From assembly GCA_025456145.1 (NCBI GenBank), contig JALOLD010000015.1:1-64000 (forward strand): DNA of 64,000 bases. Reading direction: 5' to 3'. Origin of the DNA: Thermoanaerobaculales bacterium. GTDB taxonomy: Bacteria > Acidobacteriota > Thermoanaerobaculia > Thermoanaerobaculales > Sulfomarinibacteraceae. Each line of letters begins with the position of its first letter. Position 1 is the stretch's first letter. Of this stretch, positions 18,957 through 28,010 are shown piece after piece. Both the position numbers and the translations under genes were made by a program. Below the pieces are notes generated by a model. It searched no databases, was not told the DNA's origin, and saw only the letters and a list, made by a program, of their open reading frames with translations.

Positions 18957-20009
18957 ATGAAAAGGCGAGCGATGGCGGGTTTCGTTCTGATAGCGGCGAT
19001 CGTGCTGGCGGCGCCCGCATCGGCAACCGAGGCGGACAACGGAAGCGGCGTGAGCACGCCGCCGGCGGTGGGGACGCAGGGAGCGAAGGTCACCGACAGC
19101 GACCCGTGGGCCGCGTTGCCGGCCTGTCCGGTCGCGGTCTCGCGGCCGGCCGGCGCCTTCGCCGGCGGCCACTTCTTCGTGATCGGCGGCGAGGAGAGCG
19201 GCGGCCTGCGCAACGGCTACGCGCAGGAGTACGATCCCGGTGCCGGAACCTGGGACAACACCAACGCGGTGATGCCCACCCCGGGATCGAACCTCTGCGC
19301 GGCGGTGATCGGGACCGACATCTACATCCCCGGTGGTTATACCGGAACCGTCTATCTCACCACCCTCCAGGTCTACCACAGTGCCTCCAACGTCTGGGAG
19401 ACGATCGCCAGCGACCCGCTCCCGGTCGGACTGTCGGGGGTGGCCTGCACGGCGCACGGCGGCAAGATCTACGTCTTCGGCGGCAGCGCGGCGGGCACCT
19501 ATGTCGACACGACCTACATCTACGACCCGGCCGCCGCGGGTGGCTCTCGATGGACAACCGGCGCCGCCGCTCCCGCTACGGGCGCCTACGGCGACGCGAT
19601 CTCCGCCGGAGGCTACCTGTTCTACGCCGGGATGCGGAACGCGACCGCGGACCTGACCTCGGTCTTCCGCTATGACCCGGCGGCCAACTCCTGGACTACC
19701 ATGCCGTCCCTGACCACCGCCCGCGGCGCCGCCCGGATGTGGACCTACGAGGGCAAGCTCGCGGTCGGCGGCGGCGGCTGGTCGACCTATCTGACCTCGG
19801 TCGAGGAGTACGACCTGAGCACCGGCACCGGCGGCACCTGGACCGCCGGCAACCCCCTGGTCGCCGGCAGCCGCACTTTCGCCGCTGCCCAGGACAACGT
19901 CGCCGGCGTCCTTTACAAGGGCGCCGGCTATTCTGGCGTCTTCCAGAACGCCGCGGAGAGCTCTGACTTCGTGATTCCCGTCGAGCTCCAGAGCTTCTCG
20001 ATCGACTGA
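18957..20009 (+). CDS. Secreted kelch-repeat beta-propeller protein
   Basis: 350 residues; ATG 18957 follows GGAGGAGGAGAAGGG. Signal peptide 1-23 (APASA cleavage). Five to six kelch-type repeats follow, recognisable by the pattern of GG, then Y near W: FFVIGGEE...YDPGAGTWD, IYIPGGYT...YHSASNVWE, IYVFGGSA...YDPAAAGGSRW, LFYAGM...YDPAANSWT, LAVGGGG. Such a fold gives a six-bladed propeller, usually a binding scaffold. The chain ends in IPVELQSFSID, a short conserved-looking tail whose role is unknown. It is monocistronic with its own terminator. Confidence 0.85.
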   Translation: MKRRAMAGFVLIAAIVLAAPASATEADNGSGVSTPPAVGTQGAKVTDSDPWAALPACPVAVSRPAGAFAGGHFFVIGGEESGGLRNGYAQEYDPGAGTWDNTNAVMPTPGSNLCAAVIGTDIYIPGGYTGTVYLTTLQVYHSASNVWETIASDPLPVGLSGVACTAHGGKIYVFGGSAAGTYVDTTYIYDPAAAGGSRWTTGAAAPATGAYGDAISAGGYLFYAGMRNATADLTSVFRYDPAANSWTTMPSLTTARGAARMWTYEGKLAVGGGGWSTYLTSVEEYDLSTGTGGTWTAGNPLVAGSRTFAAAQDNVAGVLYKGAGYSGVFQNAAESSDFVIPVELQSFSID

Positions 20010-20036
20010 TCTCGGCGACAACCGAACGATCTCCGA

Positions 20037-20068
20037 GCGGCGCCCCGACACGGGCGCCGCTTCTTCTT
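20037..20068 (+). terminator. Rho-independent terminator after the kelch gene
   Basis: Perfect 9-bp stem GCGGCGCCC (20037-20045) / GGGCGCCGC (20052-20060) with a 6-base loop, followed by TTCTTCTT. It starts 28 bases after the stop. Confidence 0.8.
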
Positions 20069-20087
20069 GTGCGCCGGACCCGTCCTC

Positions 20088-20217
20088 CCGAGCGAGGCTC
20101 AACAGAACCGTCATCCCGAGCGAGCGGAGGCGTCCCGCCAACCCGCGGGGGATCCCTCGGCTCGGCCGTCGGACGGCCTCGGCTCGGGAGAGGGACCCCC
20201 CGAAGCCGGGTAGACGC
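20088..20217. repeat. Dispersed intergenic palindromic repeat, composite copy
   Basis: Contains CCTCCCGAGCGAG, a full GTCATCCCGAGCGAG core, GGGGGATCCCTCGG and an inverted partner GGCTCGGGAGAGGGACC with the end CCGAAGCCGGG. It lies between the kelch terminator and the selenoprotein gene. Confidence 0.7.
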
Positions 20218-20313
20218 ATCCAGACGTCAAGCGGACGGGTCGCCCGGCGACGACCGTGCGGAGGGAAGCTCCGACCCCATGGCGGTGTTCCAGCTCCAAA
20301 GGAGCCCGCCGAC

Positions 20314-21072
20314 ATGAACGACCCGACGCCGCACCGGCGCAACCACCTGATCTGGATCGGCCCGCTGGTCGCGGTCTTCGGCCTGGTGAGCTACTTCTTC
20401 CTCTTCGCCAGGTACCCGGCCCTGCGCGACACCGCCTGGCTCAACCTGCTGCTCGTGCTCGCCGGCCTCGCCCTGTCGGTGGTCGCGATCCGCCGCCGGC
20501 TGTCGTTCCTCTCGGCGGCCGGTGCGCTGCTCTCGCTGGGCTGTGCGGCGCTGCTCGCGGGCTATGTCTTCGTGCTCTCGGAGCAGGTCCCCGACACCGC
20601 CGGCGTCGTCGCCGTCGGCGCTCCGGCGCCGGCTTTCTCGCTGACCGACCACACCGGCGCGATCGTGCGCCTGTCCGACTTCTCCGGACGACCGCTGGTC
20701 CTGGTCTTCTACCGCGGCTTCTGGTGACCCTTCTGCATGTCAGAGCTGCAGGGCCTGCAGTCACGCATCCACGACATCCGTTCCGCCGGCGCCGAGCTGG
20801 TCGCGATCTCGGTCGACCCCGTCGACCGCAACCGCGAGGTCGTCGCCAGGCTCGGGCTCGACTACCCGGTGCTGTCCGACGTCGGTCGCGAGACGATCGA
20901 CGCTTACGGCCTCGTTCACGCCGGGGGGAGCATCGACGGCGGCGACATCGCCCGCCCGGCGACCCTCGTCATCGGCCGCGACGGCCGGGTCGCATGGCGC
21001 AGCCTCACCGAGAACTGGCGGGTGCGGGTCCGTCCCGACGCCGTCATCGCCGCCCTCGACGATCTCGACTGA
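20314..21072 (+). CDS. Probable selenocysteine-containing membrane peroxiredoxin-like protein (AhpC/TSA family, UxxC)
   Basis: 252 residues if the in-frame TGA at 20725-20727 is read as selenocysteine (Sec138). ATG 20314 follows AAAGGAG. Residues 10-95 hold three membrane helices (IWIGPLVAVFGLVSYFFLF and two more). From about 105 there is an AhpC/TSA domain: APAPAFSLTDHTGAIVRLSDF, LVLVFYRGFW, then U-P-F-C, and ELVAISVDPVDRN, YPVLSDVGRETIDAYGL, ARPATLVIGRDG. The family motif is FYRGFWCPFC, so the TGA falls exactly on the catalytic Cys, and both sides are intact. A hairpin suited to a bacterial SECIS follows. It should reduce peroxides or disulfides outside the membrane. The alternative is a nonsense mutation or sequence error. 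Confidence 0.8.
20746..20760 (+). promoter_or_regulatory. Candidate bacterial SECIS hairpin
   Basis: CTGCAG (20746-20751) pairs with CTGCAG (20755-20760) around the loop GGC, extendable by a G-T pair. The apical G residues lie 25-26 bases after the TGA, inside the range known for bacterial SECIS elements. It is within the coding sequence, as SelB requires. A 6-bp palindrome can arise by chance, so the support comes mostly from its position. Confidence 0.5.
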
Positions 21073-21145
21073 GCCTCGCCTCGCCCGGGGCGGGGGAGAG
21101 GGCGCGCGCTCGGGTCTGGGCGCCGGCAGGCGGTCGCGATCTCGG

Positions 21146-22111
21146 TCACGGGTCCGGCGCCACCCTCCCTCCGGGGTGTCGCACCCTCTCGGCGTCGGGC
21201 GTCCAGCCGGCCAGCCTGGCGAGCATCCACCACACGGCGCGGCCCTTGAGGACGCAGTTGAGGGTCGCCTCCGGAGGGTCATCCGAGTGGGCGCAGGACC
21301 GGCACCCGGGGTACCCGGCGACGCCGACGCCGGTGGTCAGCCGCGCCAGCTCCGACTCCGGGTTGGCCGCGATCCACTCGCTGGCCCAGTTGCCGCCGTC
21401 GTAGTCGAGGTTGTCCATGAGCCCGCGGTTCCAGAAGAACTCGCCGTCGGGGTTCCATGCCTCGATGTCGGCGAAGTCGAAGAGGATCCGCCCGTGGTCC
21501 CGGCAGTGGCGCCGGATCAGCTGGTTGTTGAAGTGGACGCCGCCGGGGGTCATGTCCTCGCCTTCGCCCTCGGCGTGGCCGGTCATGAACACGAAGCGGA
21601 CCGCGGGGTACTCCGCGACGAGCAGCTCCATGTTGTCGACGTAGCGCTGGGCGTCGTGCCCGTTGATGCTGCACCACGACCACATGACGACGTTGACGTG
21701 GCGGTTGGCGGCGGCGTCGAGGAAGGCTCTGGTACAGGTCACCCACGGTGTGACGCCGTGCTCGTCGATCCAGTCGCCCTGACTGAGGTCCGGGACCTGA
21801 CAGGGGATCCCCTCGTCGTCGAGGTCGAGACCGGCCGAGCCGTCGTCCGACCACCGGAAGCGATCGCCGAAGGGCGGGTAGCTCGCGATCGCCTCCATGC
21901 CGCTGATCAGCTGGCTGCCATGGCTGGTGTGGTCGTAGGCCACGTGGAGCTGGTGGGTCGCGGCGGCGATCCACGGCTCGGGAATGGCGCCCGTGTCGGT
22001 CGAGCGGTGGTCGATCAGAACCTGGGCGTCGGCGCCCGCCGCCCCGACAGCGGCGGCTCCGACGAGCACCGCCGCCACCGCCACCAACCGACCGATAGAC
22101 CGCTCGTCCAT
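21146..22111 (-). CDS. Secreted protein of unknown function
   Basis: About 321 residues. ATG 22111 follows GGAGGAGGGTTGCCGG; 11 further codons upstream precede no site. Signal peptide about 1-29 (AAGADA). Conserved-looking blocks are YDHTSHGSQLISGM, NVVMWSWCSINGHDAQRYVDNM, RFVFMTGHAEGEGE, FNNQLIRRHC and ILFDFADIEAWNPDGEF. The strand-helix order and the His/Asn-rich blocks suggest an SGNH-hydrolase-like fold, but no classical GDS motif is present, so no activity is assigned. It contains several Cys, in keeping with a periplasmic or extracellular location. Convergent with the selenoprotein gene, 73 bp apart. Confidence 0.65.
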   Translation of the reverse strand: MDERSIGRLVAVAAVLVGAAAVGAAGADAQVLIDHRSTDTGAIPEPWIAAATHQLHVAYDHTSHGSQLISGMEAIASYPPFGDRFRWSDDGSAGLDLDDEGIPCQVPDLSQGDWIDEHGVTPWVTCTRAFLDAAANRHVNVVMWSWCSINGHDAQRYVDNMELLVAEYPAVRFVFMTGHAEGEGEDMTPGGVHFNNQLIRRHCRDHGRILFDFADIEAWNPDGEFFWNRGLMDNLDYDGGNWASEWIAANPESELARLTTGVGVAGYPGCRSCAHSDDPPEATLNCVLKGRAVWWMLARLAGWTPDAERVRHPGGRVAPDP

Positions 22112-22468
22112 CCGGCAACCCTCCTCCGTCGGCGATACCGACATCGTACCTGGAACGGCTGGCGCACGAGTCCACTTCGCGCTGCCCGAGGAGGTCCGAA
22201 CGCCGGCCTCGACCGCAGAGTAGACCGTTCCGGGTGAGTTGGGTCACGTCCAGCGGCAGGTCCCGCGACAACGACCCGGCCCCGGTTCGGGACCGCTGCC
22301 GGAGGCCGGAAGCGTCGCGGTTGTGTCTCCCGCGCCGTGATCTCGGCGGGCTTTCGTCAGGCATCGGTCAGGAGTTCGTCAGGATTCCTTCTCGGCGCCC
22401 GCAAGCCCCGACAAAGGCCCTACTGTCTCCCCGACGCCCGAGCCGCGGGCGGACGACGGGGGGTGACG
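22112..22468. other. Intergenic region between divergent genes, 357 bp
   Basis: Probably holds the promoters for the secreted protein and the radical SAM gene. No clear boxes, hairpins or repeats were seen. An open frame runs through on the plus strand into the radical SAM gene, but its residues are low complexity and not conserved in style. Confidence 0.4.
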
Positions 22469-24187
22469 GTGAGCCACGCCAGGAAACGACCCAGGATCCT
22501 GCTGAGCGGTGTCTTCGGACCGTTCGGCGTCGACGACGCCTTCGGTCGAAAAGAGAACCTGATGGAGCTGTTCCACAACCAGGTGACCAAGGCGCAGGGA
22601 GTGGCGTCCTTCCGCTTCCACCACCGCTCTTTCGGGCTGTACTTCCTCGCGGACAACGTCGACGCCGACGTCACGGTGCTCGACTTTCCGAGCCGCCGCC
22701 GATTCGCCCGGGAGGTCCGGCAGGGCGGATACGACATGGTCGGGATCTCCTTCATCGCCACCAACCGGGACAAGGCGCGCGAGATGGCGGCGATCGTCCG
22801 GCGCCTCGCGCCGGCCGCCGAGATCATCCTCGGCGGTCACGGCGCGGCCATCGAAGGCGTCGAGCTCGACATCGACTGCGACCATGTCGTCAGGGGCGAG
22901 GGTATCTCGTGGCTGCGCCGCCACCTCGGGCAGGACCCCGAGGCGCCGATCCGTCACCCGGTGCTGCCCAGCGCCGAGCGCGCGAGCATCCTCGGCGTGC
23001 CGCTGCTCGACACCGCCGCCAGCCTGCTCGTCCCGGGCGTCGGCTGTGTCAACGGCTGCTCCTTCTGCTCGACCTCGCACTTCTTCGGACGCCGTTACAC
23101 GCCGTTCCTCGCAACCGGCGAGGAGCTCTTCGAGACCGCCCGCCGGGTCGCCGACCGACGGGGCACCGACACGTTTTTCGTGATGGACGAGAACTTCCTC
23201 AAGGACCGCGAGCGTGCCCTCGGGCTCCTCGAGGCCATGGAGCGCCACCGCCGGTTCTTCCGTTTTCACATCTTCTCGTCGGCCGAGGCGATCACCGCCT
23301 TCGGTCTCGACAACATGGTGCGGCTCGGCGTCGACCTGGTGTGGATCGGTTTCGAGTCGCAAAGCCGGCAGTCGGCCTTCGCGAAGAACGCCGGCATCGA
23401 CGCCCGGCAGCTCGTTCACGATCTCAGGGACCGCGGCATTGCGGTGCTCGCCTCGGGGATCCTCTGCATGGAGCACCACACCCCCGACACCATGCAGGAC
23501 GACGTCGACTTTCTGGTCGGGCTCGAGCCGGACCTCGTCCAGTTCATGCTCCTCACGCCGGTTCCGGTGACCGAGCTGTACCGCGACCACCAGCGCCGCG
23601 GGCTGCTGCGGACCGATCTGCCGCTCCAGGACTGGCACGGGCAGACCCACCTCGCCTACCGTCACCCTGCCTTCGCGGGCGACGAGCCCGCCCGGTGGGT
23701 CGCCCGGGCATTCCGCCAGGACTACGAGGTCAACTCGAGCTCGATGCTGCGGATGGTCGAGACCGCCATCCGGGGTTATGAGCGCCTGTCGTCGACCGCC
23801 CACCGGGATGAGTGCCTCGAGGCCAGGCTGGGCCAGTGCGAGCGGCGGGCGCGGGTGTGGCGGCTGATTCTCCCGGCCATCGCCCGCCACGCCGTCAATC
23901 CCCTCGAGCTCGAGCGGGTCCGCAGGCTCGGCGACCGCGCCGAGCGCCTCTTCGGCCTGACGCCGTGGGAGAGGCTCGCCGGATCGGGAACCGTCGCGTT
24001 GTCGTTGTTGTGGCAGCTCCGGACCCGCCTGCTCGGCGATCGGATCCAGCCGCGGACCATCGTGACCCGTTACCGCGGTCGTGCCGGGGACGGTGCGATC
24101 ACGCAGCCCTCCTCGAGGACGCCCGCGCGGGGAACCGCCGACCGCGAGCTGCCGTCCGCCGCCGCCGCGGCGATCCGCGTCGGATGA
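22469..24187 (+). CDS. B12-binding-type radical SAM protein
   Basis: About 572 residues. The N-terminal 180 residues form a Rossmann-like domain of the B12-binding type (ILLSGVFGPFG, ADVTVLDFPS, YDMVGISFIATNRDKA, EIILGGHGA), but the usual DxHxxG cobalamin motif is not evident, so cobalamin may not be bound. The radical SAM domain has C193-x3-C197-x2-C200 (CVNGCSFC) for the 4Fe-4S cluster, then VMDENFL and VWIGFESQSR typical of the family. The C-terminal 150 residues are helical and basic. The substrate is unknown. The start is either GTG 22463 or 22469; the poly-G run before 22469 could serve as binding site. Confidence 0.8.
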   Translation: MSHARKRPRILLSGVFGPFGVDDAFGRKENLMELFHNQVTKAQGVASFRFHHRSFGLYFLADNVDADVTVLDFPSRRRFAREVRQGGYDMVGISFIATNRDKAREMAAIVRRLAPAAEIILGGHGAAIEGVELDIDCDHVVRGEGISWLRRHLGQDPEAPIRHPVLPSAERASILGVPLLDTAASLLVPGVGCVNGCSFCSTSHFFGRRYTPFLATGEELFETARRVADRRGTDTFFVMDENFLKDRERALGLLEAMERHRRFFRFHIFSSAEAITAFGLDNMVRLGVDLVWIGFESQSRQSAFAKNAGIDARQLVHDLRDRGIAVLASGILCMEHHTPDTMQDDVDFLVGLEPDLVQFMLLTPVPVTELYRDHQRRGLLRTDLPLQDWHGQTHLAYRHPAFAGDEPARWVARAFRQDYEVNSSSMLRMVETAIRGYERLSSTAHRDECLEARLGQCERRARVWRLILPAIARHAVNPLELERVRRLGDRAERLFGLTPWERLAGSGTVALSLLWQLRTRLLGDRIQPRTIVTRYRGRAGDGAITQPSSRTPARGTADRELPSAAAAAIRVG

Positions 24188-24242
24188 CCCGCCGCTGAGA
24201 GAACCGCCGGAGTCTCCCGGGCGGTCGAGTCGACCGGCGAGG

Positions 24243-24554
24243 CTAGGTCGGGTCTTCGGAGAAGAACTCCGGCTCGCACCCGGTGCAGAGGAGCCGGTCG
24301 TCGGGCAGCGGGGCGCCGCAGGAAAGGCACAGAAGCTCCACCGACCGGGGCTTGCCGAGCCGGGCCCTGAAGACGCTCACCACGATCTCGCCGGCAAGCC
24401 GGTACACGGTCGCCGGATCGGCCTCGATCGCCCGCGCCGCCTCGGCGCTGATCCGTTCGAGGGCCGCGAGGGGATCGTGAGCGTGGTGCTGGATGGCCGC
24501 CTCGGCAGCCGTCATGGCGGCAATACGAGCACGAGTCGCCCGGTCGGTGCCCAA
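24243..24554 (-). CDS. Small helical protein with C-terminal zinc ribbon
   Basis: 103 residues from a TTG start preceded by GGAGGGACAG; an internal ATG at 24515 is the alternative. Residues 1-60 are predicted helical (TAAEAAIQHHAHDPLAALERISAEAARAIE has the amphipathic pattern). The C-terminus has C-x2-C...C-x2-C (CLSCG, CTGCE), a zinc-ribbon knuckle pair. The role is unknown; such proteins often mediate protein or nucleic acid contacts. Convergent with the radical SAM gene, 55 bp apart. Confidence 0.55.
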   Translation of the reverse strand: MGTDRATRARIAAMTAAEAAIQHHAHDPLAALERISAEAARAIEADPATVYRLAGEIVVSVFRARLGKPRSVELLCLSCGAPLPDDRLLCTGCEPEFFSEDPT

Positions 24555-24786
24555 CTGTCCCTCCGTCGCGGTGCGGGTCGATCGACCACGCCATACCGCC
24601 CAGTCGCTGCAGGATCCCTCCCGCGCACCACGATCGTCTCAGCTTCCGGACGGGAGAGAAGTGACGGCGCCCACTTCCGACAGGGGTTTACCCCACCGCC
24701 TCGCGAGGGGCCCGGGGCGGGGCGGGGGGGCGGCGGTTTGGCGCGGCGCGTCCCTTCTGCTACCGTCCCCGAGCAGGCGCGCGCCG

Positions 24787-26016
24787 ATGAGCTGGCTCGG
24801 TATCTCCATCTTCGTGGCGACCTACGCGTTGATCTCGGCGCGTCGGCTGTCCTGGCTCGGGCTGGACCGTCCGGCCGGAGCGCTGCTCGGCGCCGTGGCG
24901 TGCGTGGTGTTCGGCGTTCTCTCGCCCGACCAGGCGATCGGCGCGGTGAACGGCCCGACCATCCTGCTGTTGCTGGGCGTCATGGGGATGGGGGCCTTCC
25001 TCGCCCTGGACGGGTTTTTCGACGACATCGAGGATGCCGTGGTCGGGTACGCCCGGACCCCGACGCGGCTGCTCGGCGTCGTCGTCTGGGGGGCGGGCGT
25101 CCTCAGCGCCTTCATCACCAACGACGCGGTCTGCGTGCTCGGTGCGCCGCTCGTCGTCCGGCTCGTCCAGAAGCACCGGCTTCCGCCCCTGCCGTTTCTC
25201 CTGGCCCTCGCGACCGCTGCCAACACCGGGAGCGTCGGCACGGTCGTCGGCAACCCGCAGAACATGCTCTGCTCGGTGCTCGGCGGGCTCTCGTACCGCG
25301 AGCACCTCGTGCTCGTCGGGCCCCTGGCGCTGCTCTGTCTCGCGGTGAACCACGCCCTGCTGTGGGGGTTCTTTCGACGGGACCTCGACGACCGTGTGCT
25401 CGGGCTCCGGGGGGTCGGCTCCCCCCTCAACCGGCGTACCGGTCTCACCCTGACGGTGATCGGCGGGACCGCCGTCGCCTACACCCTGGGCGCCGACCTG
25501 GCCTGGGCGGCGGCCGCAGGGCTGGTCGCCCTCATGCTGCTCCACAGGCGGGACACCCGCTTCGTCTGGGAGCGGATCGACTGGTCGTTGCTGCTGTTCT
25601 TCGCGGGCCTTTTCGTGGTGGTCGAGGGCTTGATGAAGAGCGGCGCGCCCGCCCTCCTGTTCGCGAGGTACCCCCTGGCGGCCGTCGGAGCGGACGGGTT
25701 CGGCGGCTGGCTGCGCACCGCGGGGCTGTTTCTGGTCGGCTCCAACATCGTCTCGAACGTGCCGTTCATCCTGGTCGTTCGGGACCAGATGTCGACGCTG
25801 CCCGACCCGACCCTCGGCTGGGAGCTCCTGGCGGTGGCCTCGACCTTCGCCGGCAACCTCACCCTGCTCGGTTCGGTGGCCAACATCATCGTCGCCGAGA
25901 GCTCCCGGGAGATCGGCGGCATCGGGTTCCTCGAGTACCTCAGGATCGGGTTGCCGCTGGCGGTGACGACCACCCTGATCGGCGTGGTCTGGCTCTTCGC
26001 CTTCGCGGCGGGCTGA
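24787..26016 (+). CDS. ArsB/NhaD (ion transporter superfamily) anion or Na+/H+ transporter
   Basis: 409 residues with ten or so membrane helices. The family features are clear: VNGPTILLLLGVMGMGAFL, the first half motif ITNDAVCVLGAPLVV, the conserved GSVGTVVGNPQNML (as in ArsB, CitM and NhaD carriers), and its inverted-repeat counterpart GSNIVSNVPFILVV and NLTLLGSVANIIV. Members carry arsenite, dicarboxylates, phosphonate-like anions or Na+/H+; the sequence alone does not choose, and no arsenic genes are adjacent. The start is ATG 24787, just upstream of the first helix. Confidence 0.85.
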   Translation: MSWLGISIFVATYALISARRLSWLGLDRPAGALLGAVACVVFGVLSPDQAIGAVNGPTILLLLGVMGMGAFLALDGFFDDIEDAVVGYARTPTRLLGVVVWGAGVLSAFITNDAVCVLGAPLVVRLVQKHRLPPLPFLLALATAANTGSVGTVVGNPQNMLCSVLGGLSYREHLVLVGPLALLCLAVNHALLWGFFRRDLDDRVLGLRGVGSPLNRRTGLTLTVIGGTAVAYTLGADLAWAAAAGLVALMLLHRRDTRFVWERIDWSLLLFFAGLFVVVEGLMKSGAPALLFARYPLAAVGADGFGGWLRTAGLFLVGSNIVSNVPFILVVRDQMSTLPDPTLGWELLAVASTFAGNLTLLGSVANIIVAESSREIGGIGFLEYLRIGLPLAVTTTLIGVVWLFAFAAG

Positions 26017-26040
26017 GCCACCAGGACCAGTGGCGGCGGC

Positions 26041-26829
26041 TCAGACCAGCAGCTCGCCCTTGAGGGTGGTCACCGCAGCTCCGGCCAGCATGACCCGGTC
26101 GCCGGCGACGGTGACGGCGACCAGGCCTCCGCGGGCCGATGCCTGATAGCCGACCAGGGTGGTCCTCCCGAGACGCCCGGCCCAGAACGGGCCGAGGCAG
26201 CAGTGGGCGGAGCCGGTCACCGGGTCCTCGTCGACGCCGACCGCCGGGGCGAAGAAGCGCGAGACGAAGTCGTGGTCGGTACCGCGTGCCGTCACGATGA
26301 CGCCCCGGGCGTCGACCTCGCGAAGACGGGCGATGTCGGGACGCAGCCCCCGGACGGTCGCCTCGTCGTCGAGGAGCGCCAGCACATCGTTGCCGCCGCG
26401 GCCGACGAGCACCGGTCGGACGCCGAGGGCCTCGGCGAGACCTGCCGGCTCGGGGGCGGCCTCGAGCGGGCGGGCGGGGAAGTCGAGCTCGATCTGACCC
26501 GGTTTCCGTCGCGCCGTCAGGGTGCCGGAGTGGAGGGTGCGAAAAGCGATGCTCGCCGATGGGTCGGCCATGCCCTCGGACCACAGGACGTGGGCGCTGG
26601 CCAGGGTGGCGTGGCCGCACAGCCGCACCTCGCAGGCCGGGGTGAACCACCGGAGCGAGTAGCCGTCGCCCTCGGGGACCAGGAACGCGGTCTCCGAGAG
26701 GTTCATCTCGAGGGCCACCCGCTGCATCCACTCCGGGGACGGCGGCTCGGACAGCACGCAGACCGCGGCCGGGTTGCCGCGAAAGGGCTCTGCAGTGAAC
26801 GCGTCGACCTGCCAGATCGGTGTCGTCAT
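26041..26829 (-). CDS. PhzF-family isomerase/epimerase
   Basis: 262 residues; ATG 26829 follows GGAGG. The opening QVDAFTAEPFRGNPAAVC and ALEMNLSETAFLVPE match PhzF, including the catalytic Glu of the NLSETAF block. The second half repeats the fold with FFAPAVGVDEDPVTGSAHCCLGPFW. PhzF isomerises a phenazine precursor in pseudomonads; most relatives, such as YddE, have unknown substrates. Length is usual for the family. Convergent with the ArsB/NhaD gene (24 bp apart) and divergent from the sulfurtransferase. Confidence 0.9.
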   Translation of the reverse strand: MTTPIWQVDAFTAEPFRGNPAAVCVLSEPPSPEWMQRVALEMNLSETAFLVPEGDGYSLRWFTPACEVRLCGHATLASAHVLWSEGMADPSASIAFRTLHSGTLTARRKPGQIELDFPARPLEAAPEPAGLAEALGVRPVLVGRGGNDVLALLDDEATVRGLRPDIARLREVDARGVIVTARGTDHDFVSRFFAPAVGVDEDPVTGSAHCCLGPFWAGRLGRTTLVGYQASARGGLVAVTVAGDRVMLAGAAVTTLKGELLV

Positions 26830-26934
26830 CTCGCCATGCCTCCAGCGCAATCGACCCAAAGGGTACACCCGACGTCGGGTTCGGCGAACCATGTCTCCGC
26901 GCCAGCGTATTCTGTGGTGAACCCGGGAGGTGTC

Positions 26935-27915
26935 GTGCTTCGTCACCGGCTTCCGAAGGACATCCTCGCTTCGTTCGTGTTGGTGCTGCTCGCCGTCGGG
27001 TGCGGAGGGTCCGGCCCGCGGAGCGGAGCGGCGGTGGCGGTGACGCCCCTCGCCCCCGCCTCGTTACCGGACTCGCTGGTCACCGCCGAGTGGCTCGCCG
27101 AGCACCTCGACGACCCGGACCTGGTGGTCCTCGACTGTACGGTCACGGTGCGGCAGGGCGAGACCGGCATGGTGGTCCTCAACGGTCGCTTCGAGTACGA
27201 GGCGGGGCACATCCCGACCGCCGGGTTCGCCGACCTGATGGGCGCGCTGGCGGATCCGGACAAACCCTACGAGTACGCGGTGCCGACACCGGAGGCCTTC
27301 GCCGCGGCGATGGGCGCGCTCGGGGTCGGCGACGACACGAGGGTCGTGCTGTACGACGCGGGCATGTCGGCCTGGGCCGCACGGGTCTGGTGGATGCTGC
27401 GTTGGGTCGGCTTCGACCGGGCGGCGGTGCTCGACGGCGGCCTGGCGGGTTGGCGGGCCGGCGACCGGCCGCTGTCGACCGAGCCGGCCACGGAGCCGGT
27501 GCGGGTGCTCACGCCGAGGCCACGACCGGGCCTGATCGCCGATCGCGACGAGGTCTTCGCGGCGATCGGGGACGAGACGGTGCGGCTGATCGACGTCCTG
27601 CCCGAGGCCCACTACCGCGGCGAGATGACCATGTACGCGAGGCCGGGACACATCCCCAGCGCGGAGAACGTATCGGTCATGGCGCTGCTCGACGAGACCG
27701 GGCACTACCGGTCGAAGGAAGAGCTGGCAACCCTCTTCGGAGGCGATCCGGGCGCCCGCACGATCACCTACTGCGGCGGCGGGATCGCCGCCTCGTCGAC
27801 CGCCTTCGTCATGACCCGGCTCGGCTACACCGATGTCGCGGTCTACACCGCGTCGCTCCAGGAGTGGGCCGCCGATCCGGCCAACCCGATGGAGACCGGC
27901 GTCGGCGTGCCCTGA
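26935..27915 (+). CDS. Lipoprotein two-domain sulfurtransferase (rhodanese/SseA-like)
   Basis: 326 residues; GTG 26935 follows GGGAGG. The lipobox VLLAVGCGG predicts export and lipid anchoring, unusual since most SseA-like enzymes are cytoplasmic. Two rhodanese domains follow: the first (about 42-165: VTAEWLAEHLDDPDLVVLD, GHIPTAGFADLM) lacks a catalytic Cys, the second has RLIDVLPEAHYRGE, GHIPSAENVS and the active-site loop TYCGGGIAAS. The enzyme transfers sulfane sulfur from thiosulfate or mercaptopyruvate to a thiol acceptor; thiosulfate-type use in the periplasm is an inference. Confidence 0.88.
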   Translation: MLRHRLPKDILASFVLVLLAVGCGGSGPRSGAAVAVTPLAPASLPDSLVTAEWLAEHLDDPDLVVLDCTVTVRQGETGMVVLNGRFEYEAGHIPTAGFADLMGALADPDKPYEYAVPTPEAFAAAMGALGVGDDTRVVLYDAGMSAWAARVWWMLRWVGFDRAAVLDGGLAGWRAGDRPLSTEPATEPVRVLTPRPRPGLIADRDEVFAAIGDETVRLIDVLPEAHYRGEMTMYARPGHIPSAENVSVMALLDETGHYRSKEELATLFGGDPGARTITYCGGGIAASSTAFVMTRLGYTDVAVYTASLQEWAADPANPMETGVGVP

Positions 27916-28010
27916 TCCGGGCGGGTGGGCGCAGGGCTCGGGGCGTCCACCCGGTTTGGTGGGGGCCCGTCTCCCGACACGGCGGTCGCGGCCCGAGACC
28001 TCCGCCCGAC

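Noticed and set aside
20725-20727. TGA read as a normal stop, giving two separate small genes
   Set aside because: The second part would start inside a thioredoxin-like active site with no ribosome binding site, and the two parts align end to end with one AhpC/TSA protein.
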